Assembly: GCA_902762335.1 (NCBI GenBank)
Contig: CACWNZ010000094.1
Span: forward strand, 1-6,217
DNA from: an uncultured Ruminococcus sp.
Lineage (GTDB): Bacteria > Bacillota > Clostridia > Oscillospirales > Acutalibacteraceae
Direction: 5' to 3'
DNA: 6,217 nucleotides
In this document: one piece after another, positions 1 through 6,217 of the stretch
How the letters are laid out: each line of letters starts with the position of its first letter
Position numbering within the stretch: position 1 is the stretch's first letter
The notes under the pieces: generated by a model
Databases searched by the model: none
Seen by the model: only the letters and a program-made list of their open reading frames with translations
What the model was told of the DNA's origin: nothing
Program-made: the position numbers and the translations under genes

Positions 1-692
1 ACGTCCTCAAGGGTTATTTTTGTTATGCCCTGAGTATGAACGAAATCGGGATAAACATGCTTTCCGTAAACGAGAGATGCAAGAATGCTTATCTTTCTGC
101 CGGCATCGTGTCCCTCTATATCGGCGGCAGGATTTCTCTCGGCATAGCCAAGCTTCTGTGCCATTGCGAGAGCGTCCTCAAAGGACATACTCTCCCTTAT
201 CATCTTTGTGAGGATAAAGTTTGTCGTGCCGTTGAGTATACCTGCTACCTCTATAACGTCATTAGCTGCAAGGCACTGGCTGAGAGGTCTGATTATCGGT
301 ATGCCGCCGCCTACGCTCGCTTCAAAGAGATAGTTCACGTTATTTTCTCTGGCGATCCTGAGAAGCTCTGCGCCCTTTGTGGCAACAAGCTCCTTATTTG
401 AGGTAACAACGCTTTTGCCGCTCTGAAGCAGTCTTTTTGTAAAATCGTATGCAGGATTCACCCCGCCCATTACCTCGGCGACGACCTTTACCTCATCGTC
501 ATTGAGAATATCCTCAAATGACTTGGTAAACTTATCCTGAAAAGGGCTGTCGGGAAAATCTCTTATATCAAGGATATATTTTATTCCTATTTCTTACTTC
601 GTGCGCTTGGCAATGCTTTCTTTATGCTCCGTAAGCACCTCTACCACTCCCGAGCCAACCACACCGTAGCCCATTACTGCTGCCTGTACCAT
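1..692 (-). pseudogene. hom: Homoserine dehydrogenase, 5' part, with an in-frame TAA at codon 33
   Basis: Homoserine dehydrogenase makes homoserine from aspartate semialdehyde with NAD(P)H, in the cytoplasmic pathway to threonine and methionine. The start is ATG at 692, with AAGGAGAG 8 nt upstream. The N-terminus carries the Rossmann motif GYGVVG (residues 8-13). Codon 33 is TAA (594-596). After it the same frame stays open for 197 codons to the left edge with clear family motifs: YILDIRDFPDSPF just after the stop, TSNKELVATKG (about 97-107), NGTTNFILT (about 154-162), and GYAERNPAADIEGHDAGRK, which holds the catalytic-type Asp196 and Lys200. There is no frameshift and no other decay. At the stop, relatives usually have Glu or Gln, one base away from TAA. 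It could be a recent nonsense mutation, strain variation or a sequence error. The family is about 400-430 residues, so the C-terminal half lies outside the window. The family call is firm; the inactivation is inferred from one codon. Confidence 0.88.
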
Positions 693-700
693 ACAATAAA

Positions 701-708
701 CTCTCCTT
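701..708 (-). promoter_or_regulatory. Ribosome binding site of hom
   Basis: AAGGAGAG on the minus strand lies 8 nt before ATG 692. It fixes the homoserine dehydrogenase start here rather than at the in-frame ATG at 785, because residue 1 from 692 sits at the usual family distance from the GYGVVG motif. Confidence 0.8.
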
Positions 709-721
709 ATATCTTCTTTTA

Positions 722-751
722 ATGACGGCAGCGGGGTCATGCCGCCGTCAT
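722..751. terminator. Hairpin between the PBP gene and hom
   Basis: An inverted repeat (722-732 with 741-751) forms an 11-bp stem with a single A-C mismatch and an 8-base loop. It lies in the 89-bp gap between the PBP stop and the hom start. On the minus strand it is followed by ATTAAAAG, not a U-run, so it is not a canonical intrinsic terminator. It may act as an attenuating, processing or mRNA-stabilising structure that separates the expression of the two genes. Confidence 0.4.
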
Positions 752-781
752 ATATCTTATCTTTTCCGTCCTGTCCGCTGA

Positions 782-3244
<2,463 letters not shown>

Positions 3245-3252
3245 AGGCTATT

Positions 3253-3259
3253 ACCTCCT
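3253..3259 (-). promoter_or_regulatory. Ribosome binding site of the PBP gene (sets a GTG start)
   Basis: A full AGGAGGT on the minus strand lies 8 nt before GTG 3244. It is the only strong site near the N-terminus and supports GTG as the start, giving a short cytoplasmic segment before the membrane helix. Confidence 0.85.
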
Positions 3260-3373
3260 ATTTGTGATACACAGAGAGCTTTGACGAATTTGTATTCAGC
3301 CTACGTCAGCTATTATTGCCGGGATCTGTCAGGAAATAACGCGCACACGCGCTTTTTACAACATACCTATGCT

Positions 3374-3402
3374 ATTATACCATAAAATAAAAAAAATGGA
3401 AC
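3374..3402 (-). promoter_or_regulatory. Extended -10 sigma-A promoter of the PBP gene
   Basis: On the minus strand TATAAT (3374-3379) is preceded by TGG, which makes the extended -10 TGnTATAAT. A weak -35, GTTCCA (3397-3402), sits 17 bp upstream. The perfect -10 and the TG motif can make up for the poor -35. The start of transcription would be near 3367, leaving a leader of about 120 nt. Confidence 0.65.
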
Positions 3403-3417
3403 GATTTTTTTTATTTT

Positions 3418-3446
3418 TTGAAAAAGCAGGCAGCAATATCTATATT
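3418..3446 (+). promoter_or_regulatory. Sigma-A promoter of the BofC-like gene
   Basis: TTGAAA (3418-3423) and TATATT (3441-3446) are 17 bp apart, each close to consensus. A T-rich tract lies directly upstream and may act as an UP element. The leader to the GTG start would be about 70 nt. Confidence 0.65.
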
Positions 3447-3466
3447 ATGCCAAAAAATATATAGAT
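3438..3466. repeat. Inverted repeat ATCTATAT/ATATAGAT over the -10 of the BofC-like gene
   Basis: Two perfect 8-bp arms (3438-3445 and 3459-3466) are separated by 13 bp, so their centres are 21 bp apart, about two helical turns. The left arm overlaps the TATATT -10 hexamer and the right arm lies just past the start of transcription. It could be a repressor site. In AT-rich DNA it could also arise by chance. Confidence 0.4.
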
Positions 3467-3507
3467 TTGTACTGAATATTTGCACAAAATATCCCAAAAA
3501 TACTTAC

Positions 3508-3515
3508 AGAGGTGA
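3508..3515 (+). promoter_or_regulatory. Ribosome binding site of the BofC-like gene
   Basis: AGAGGTGA matches the 16S rRNA 3' end well and lies 8 nt before GTG 3524. An earlier in-frame GTG at 3512 sits inside this site and has no ribosome site of its own, so 3524 is the likely start. Confidence 0.75.
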
Positions 3516-3523
3516 TTCTCAAA

Positions 3524-3871
3524 GTGAAGAGACTGATAACTATAACGGGCAGCCTGCTTTTTATATGCATAATATTAAGTTTTTACAGACGATCATACGG
3601 GGCGGGGGCTCAGGCAAACAGGACGGACGCTCTCTCCGTGAGCGATACCGCCCCCGTGAGCGATGCTGTGACAGATCGGGACGGCGGCTTTACGGTAAAG
3701 GCGTACAACGGCAGTATAGCCGTATTCCGCGGCGATGAGAGCGAGCCGTATTTCGTCAGCGAGGTACATCTCAGTACCCTGCCACCCTATGACCGCAGTC
3801 TGCTTGAGAACGGCATTGCCGCGCCCGACAAAAAGAGCCTCGACAGGCTGCTCAGGGACTATCTGAGCTGA
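3524..3871 (+). CDS. Small membrane-anchored protein with a BofC C-terminal-like domain
   Basis: This predicted protein has 115 residues with a GTG start. A basic N-terminus (MKRLIT) leads into a hydrophobic segment (about 4-20), either a membrane anchor or an uncleaved signal. Then comes a low-complexity Ser/Asp/Ala/Val stretch with a short duplication (about 36-50). The C-terminal part (about 55-115) follows the pattern VKxYNGxIAVF, then LSTLPPYDRSLLENGI, then LDRLLRDY. That resembles the BofC C-terminal-like domain of many Clostridia proteins, as I remember the family. BofC of Bacillus controls pro-sigma-K processing in the forespore, but most stand-alone domain proteins have no known function, so no spore role is claimed. 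The domain would face outside the membrane. It is transcribed divergently from the PBP gene and has its own promoter. Confidence 0.8.
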   Translation: MKRLITITGSLLFICIILSFYRRSYGAGAQANRTDALSVSDTAPVSDAVTDRDGGFTVKAYNGSIAVFRGDESEPYFVSEVHLSTLPPYDRSLLENGIAAPDKKSLDRLLRDYLS

Positions 3872-3874
3872 GCC

Positions 3875-3941
3875 CCTGTGATCCTGCCCGCAGCCTGCGC
3901 TGCCGCCCGCAGGCTGCGGGCAGGTACAGGTCACTGCAGTG
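3875..3941. terminator. Long GC-rich hairpin after the BofC-like gene, with an adjoining palindrome
   Basis: Arms 3883-3899 and 3908-3924 form a perfect 17-bp GC-rich stem around an 8-base loop. Outer segments CCTGT (3875-3879) and ACAGG (3926-3930) can extend it. The perfect palindrome CACTGCAGTG (3932-3941) follows, with only a TTTT at 3944-3947. The position just after the stop codon fits a terminator or an mRNA 3'-end stabiliser, but there is no proper U-run directly after the stem. It could also be a copy of a dispersed palindromic repeat. Confidence 0.6.
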
Positions 3942-3973
3942 CAATTTTACCAAAAAAAGATACAATTTACAGA

Positions 3974-4000
3974 TGTGATTTGAATTGTGACCTGAATTGT
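3974..4000. repeat. 12-bp tandem repeat TGTGAyyTGAAT, about 2.25 copies
   Basis: TGTGATTTGAAT (3974-3985) is followed directly by TGTGACCTGAAT (3986-3997) and then TGT. The copies differ at two positions. It lies about 190 bp upstream of the regulator promoter, so a direct role in that promoter is uncertain. Confidence 0.55.
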
Positions 4001-4185
4001 TTTTTTCGATGCAAAATTGTCCGAACGTCTCATAAAAAGCCGAATTTTTGTTTGTTAAAAATGTAATATTATGTGGCGTATTTTTTCAAGTTTAAGAAAA
4101 TTTATATAAATCGACAATTATTACTATTTTTATTCTCTTTTTTGTCAGCATTTCGTGATATTTTTTAGAAACGCGCAAAAAAGTA

Positions 4186-4214
4186 GTGACAAACTATACA
4201 AAATGGTGTATACT
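4186..4214 (+). promoter_or_regulatory. Sigma-A promoter of the XRE regulator with an internal inverted repeat
   Basis: GTGACA (4186-4191) and TATACT (4209-4214) are 17 bp apart and each matches consensus at five of six positions. Between and over them lies the inverted repeat TATACA (4195-4200) / TGTATA (4207-4212), which is in a fitting place for a repressor that blocks the promoter. The leader to ATG 4258 would be about 37 nt, with AGGGGG (4245-4250) as the ribosome site. Confidence 0.7.
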
Positions 4215-4257
4215 ATAGATAGCTTAGTAACATATTATATATACAGGGGGTTTTATT

Positions 4258-4662
4258 ATGTACAGCATGATATCTTACTGGCTGAAATTCTACAGACACG
4301 AGTGCGGTCTTACTCAGCAGCAGGTCGCGGACCGTCTTAAGATCGAGCGTTCGACCTACACCTACTACGAGACGGGCAAGACCAAGCCCGACATCAACAC
4401 TCTTGTCAAGATAGCCAAGGTTTTCAACATCAGCTACACTAAGCTGCTGCAGGGCATTGAAGAAGAGCTCGAGGCTGTGGTCGCGGATATTCATTCCGGC
4501 TCGCCCACAGAGGATGAGGATATTCTCAAGTACCGCACGCACGCTACGACTAAGTACGAGGTCGAGCTGCTGTTTGTCGTCAGAAACCTTACTCCGAAGC
4601 AACGTAAGGAAGTTCTGAATCTGGCAAAAAAGCTTGCAAATGAGACTGAGGCTTCAAAGTGA
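4258..4662 (+). CDS. XRE-family helix-turn-helix transcriptional regulator
   Basis: This predicted DNA-binding protein has 134 residues. The N-terminal domain (about 5-65) is a Cro/C1-type helix-turn-helix: LKFYRHECGLTQQQVADRL gives the first two helices, and the recognition segment IERSTYTYYETGKTKPD and the closing helices LVKIAKVFNISYTKLL follow the standard family layout. An acidic linker (about 67-90) joins a helical C-terminal part (about 100-130, with LTPKQRKEVLNLAKKLAN), which may mediate dimerisation. No ligand-binding or peptidase domain is visible. The start ATG 4258 is 7 nt after AGGGGG; an ATG three codons later is a weaker choice. The gene stands alone between its own promoter and a terminator, and an inverted repeat in the promoter suggests autoregulation. 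Its targets cannot be told from this window. Confidence 0.92.
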   Translation: MYSMISYWLKFYRHECGLTQQQVADRLKIERSTYTYYETGKTKPDINTLVKIAKVFNISYTKLLQGIEEELEAVVADIHSGSPTEDEDILKYRTHATTKYEVELLFVVRNLTPKQRKEVLNLAKKLANETEASK

Positions 4663-4693
4663 TCGCTTTTCGATCGGAATAATTGAACTACAT

Positions 4694-4733
4694 AAAAAGA
4701 ACTGCGGCGTTATCGTGCCGCAGTTCTTTTTTT
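4694..4733. terminator. Bidirectional intrinsic terminator between the regulator and the dipeptidase gene
   Basis: Arms 4694-4708 and 4717-4731 form a perfect 15-bp stem: ten bp of GAACTGCGGC and five A-T pairs, with an 8-base loop. Seven T follow on the plus strand and five on the minus strand, so it can stop transcription of both convergent genes. The TAA stop of the dipeptidase gene (4732-4734) overlaps the plus-strand T-run. Confidence 0.93.
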
Positions 4734-6090
4734 ACTCAACCGCCATTCTGTATACAGCCTCAAGACATATCTGCGCGTGCCTTAAGAAATTCTCCTTATC
4801 CACGCTTTCGTCTACGTCGTGTATCCTTACCGTGTCGCCCTCAAATACGGGACCGAAGGCTGCGCCGTTGTTTTTAAGAGTTCTTGCGTAGGTGCCGCCG
4901 CCCGTTGAATACAGCTTCGGCTCCTCGCCCGTGATCTCCCTATAGGCGGCTCTGAGCAGCCTTGTAACGGGGGCGTTTTCGCCTATGGAAAGCGGTGCCT
5001 CATGATTGATGACCCTTGTCATAAGTCCGTTGTATGACGCTCTCTCGCTGACCGCCTCGTATATCTCATCGGCAGATGCGCTTACGGGGTATCTTATATC
5101 TATTTTAGCCCTTGCGCCCGTCTCGTCCGCGTCTACGATACCCACGTTCACGGTAAGCGCGCCGGACCGCTGATCGCTGCAGGCTATGCCGAGTGAAGTT
5201 CCGTCATTTTCAAGACCTATCGCTTCGTCAAGGAACGAGCAGAGACTGCCGAGGGACAGCCCTCCGAAGCACTCCGACAGAAGCCCTATAAGATGCATTG
5301 CGGCGTTAGTTCCCTCCTGCGGTACGCAGGCGTGCGGCGCTCTGCCCGTCGTATTCATTCTGAGCCCGTCCATAGTGCGGATAAAATCACAGGCGCAGGG
5401 ACTCCTATCCGCAGCCCCGCGCAGACGGCTGTCCTCTGGCTCTGTACAGTCTATAAGTGCCTCGGCGTTTGACGGAACGGCGTTTACGGCGCTGCCCGCC
5501 TTCAGCCTGCCGATAAGCGCGCTGTCGTTTTCCTTTGAATAGACCTCTATCTGAAGTATGCCCTTTTCGTCGGTGCATATACCGTATTCGGAATCGGGGG
5601 TAAACGCCATATCGGGCATTTCGTATTCCCTGAAATACAGCTCCATATCCTCCATGCCCGTCTCCTCGGCAGCCCCGAGAATGAGCCTGAGTCTTCTTTT
5701 GGGCTCGATGCCGCTGTCCTTCAGCGCCTTGAGACAATAGAGCGCGACCATTGCGGGTCCCTTATCGTCAACAACGCCTCTGCCGTAAAGTCTGCCGTCC
5801 TTTTCGGTAAGCTGAAACGGCTCCTCGCTCCAGCCCTCGCCCGCAGGCACTACGTCAACGTGAGCAAGCACCGCCGCAAGCTCCCCGCCCTCGCCGTATT
5901 CAACGTGACCCGCTATACCGCCGATATTCGCCGTTTTACAAAAGCCCATTTCCATTGCTCTGTCAAGCATAAAGCTCAACGCCGCCGCTGCGGCATTCTC
6001 ATCTGACGAAACGGATCTTATCCTGATAAGCTTGTCGAGATCGTCAAGCATCTCGTCCTTATATTGTAGTATTTTCTCTCCGAAGCTCAT
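4732..6090 (-). CDS. pepV: M20 family dipeptidase, PepV type
   Basis: This is a cytoplasmic dizinc peptidase of 452 residues, close to the usual PepV length. PepV-type enzymes cleave dipeptides with broad specificity in the last step of peptide use. Metal-site residues are all present in order: His77 and Asp79 in LAHVDVVP, bridging Asp108 in GRGVVDDKGP, the base Glu142 and ligand Glu143 in GAAEETG, Asp166 in TPDSEYG, and His424 in RIHDVDE. The lid domain has NAVPSNAEA (203-211) and His253 in APHACVPQEGTNAA, the position expected to bind the substrate carbonyl. STGGGTYAR (395-403) is also typical. The start ATG 6090 has GGAG 8 nt upstream. The preceding gene ends 53 bp before, on the same strand, and no good promoter lies between, so they are probably co-transcribed. 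Substrate preference cannot be read from the sequence; a related M20 dipeptidase with a narrower range remains possible. Confidence 0.93.
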   Translation of the reverse strand: MSFGEKILQYKDEMLDDLDKLIRIRSVSSDENAAAAALSFMLDRAMEMGFCKTANIGGIAGHVEYGEGGELAAVLAHVDVVPAGEGWSEEPFQLTEKDGRLYGRGVVDDKGPAMVALYCLKALKDSGIEPKRRLRLILGAAEETGMEDMELYFREYEMPDMAFTPDSEYGICTDEKGILQIEVYSKENDSALIGRLKAGSAVNAVPSNAEALIDCTEPEDSRLRGAADRSPCACDFIRTMDGLRMNTTGRAPHACVPQEGTNAAMHLIGLLSECFGGLSLGSLCSFLDEAIGLENDGTSLGIACSDQRSGALTVNVGIVDADETGARAKIDIRYPVSASADEIYEAVSERASYNGLMTRVINHEAPLSIGENAPVTRLLRAAYREITGEEPKLYSTGGGTYARTLKNNGAAFGPVFEGDTVRIHDVDESVDKENFLRHAQICLEAVYRMAVE

Positions 6091-6143
6091 TTCATCATCT
6101 CCGTAGTATAAAAGTATTCATTATTATGCGCAGGCGGCGGGGG

Positions 6144-6217
6144 TCATTCCTCCTCGCTCACTATTTCCTGCTCTATCCTGTATCGCGGCCGCTGCTTTAC
6201 CTCGTTATATATCTTGC
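6144..6217 (-). CDS. 3' end of an unidentified gene upstream of the dipeptidase gene
   Basis: A minus-strand frame enters from the right edge and ends with TGA at 6144-6146. The visible 23 C-terminal residues start KIYNEVKQRPRYRIEQ and end in the acidic VSEEE. The evidence for coding is the open frame, codon use like the neighbouring genes and the normal 53-bp spacing to the next gene. I do not recognise the protein. It is probably the upstream member of the dipeptidase transcript. Confidence 0.5.
   Translation of the reverse strand, partial: KIYNEVKQRPRYRIEQEIVSEEE

Larger units (their letters stand above)
3245..3523. other. Divergent intergenic region between the PBP gene and the BofC-like gene
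   Basis: No gene is seen here. The PBP side is a leader of about 120 nt, with a small hairpin (GCGC-ACAC-GCGC, 3342-3353) inside it. The middle holds both promoters and a symmetric A-tract/T-tract element (3389-3412). The other side carries an inverted repeat around the -10 of the BofC-like gene and its ribosome site. The core from about 3370 to 3420 is extremely AT-rich. Confidence 0.7.
3872..4257. other. AT-rich spacer between the BofC-like gene and the XRE regulator
   Basis: These 386 bp contain no credible gene. After the hairpin the DNA turns very AT-rich, with T-runs and A-runs and stops in all frames. It holds a 12-bp tandem repeat (3974-4000), further scattered AATTGT/ACAATT motifs (3962-3967, 4015-4020, 4114-4119), and the regulator's promoter at the right end. 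I see nothing definite from about 4020 to 4185. Confidence 0.6.

Noticed and set aside
36..401. 121-codon open frame on the plus strand
   Set aside because: It is antisense to the conserved homoserine dehydrogenase frame and has no family features.
594..596. TAA read as a sense codon by an altered genetic code
   Set aside because: The dipeptidase gene ends with TAA exactly at an intrinsic terminator, so TAA works as a stop here; the other complete genes end with TGA.
3342..3358. GCGC-ACAC-GCGC hairpin followed by TTTTT as a plus-strand terminator
   Set aside because: The stem is only four bp and no gene is transcribed into it on the plus strand; on the minus strand it is merely part of the PBP leader.
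3636..3664. 18-bp-spaced duplication of CCGTGAGCGAT inside the BofC-like gene
   Set aside because: It is a short in-frame duplication in a low-complexity linker (two VSD units); too small to treat as a separate element.
4213..4602. 129-codon open frame on the minus strand
   Set aside because: It is the shadow of the XRE regulator gene, whose protein is clearly a real helix-turn-helix family member.
6105..6110. TATACT as a -10 promoter for the dipeptidase gene
   Set aside because: Transcription would start inside the ribosome site, and no -35 lies 16-18 bp upstream.

Overview
The window looks like chromosomal DNA of a Gram-positive Clostridia-type bacterium, most likely a Ruminococcus-like member of the Oscillospiraceae. 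The basis is strong AGGAGG-type ribosome sites, some GTG starts, moderate-GC genes separated by AT-rich spacers, a class A penicillin-binding protein with a Ser/Asp/Glu/Pro-rich tail, and a small BofC-C-terminal-like envelope protein. The genus is an inference from style, not from a search.

Layout from left to right. Positions 1-692 (minus) hold the 5' part of a homoserine dehydrogenase gene (hom). It runs off the left edge and is broken by one in-frame TAA at codon 33, while the rest of the frame is intact. Immediately upstream of it on the same strand is a complete bifunctional class A penicillin-binding protein (782-3244, GTG start) whose extracellular C-terminus is a two-part low-complexity tail. 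A 279-bp divergent promoter region follows, with an extended -10 promoter for the PBP gene and a TTGAAA-17-TATATT promoter for a 115-residue BofC-C-terminal-like protein (3524-3871, plus). That gene ends just before a long GC-rich perfect hairpin. Next comes a roughly 390-bp spacer, AT-rich beyond the hairpin, with a 12-bp tandem repeat and a good sigma-A promoter (GTGACA-17-TATACT) that drives a 134-residue XRE-type regulator (4258-4662, plus). A bidirectional terminator (4694-4733) separates the regulator from a convergent M20/PepV-type dipeptidase gene (4732-6090, minus). The last 74 bases hold the 3' end of an unidentified gene on the minus strand, upstream of the dipeptidase and probably in the same transcript.

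The genes look like ordinary housekeeping functions: wall synthesis, amino-acid biosynthesis, peptide breakdown and a regulator. They do not form an obvious new system. The observations most worth a second look are the nonsense codon in hom, the two-phase repeat tail of the PBP, and the symmetric elements in the promoter regions.
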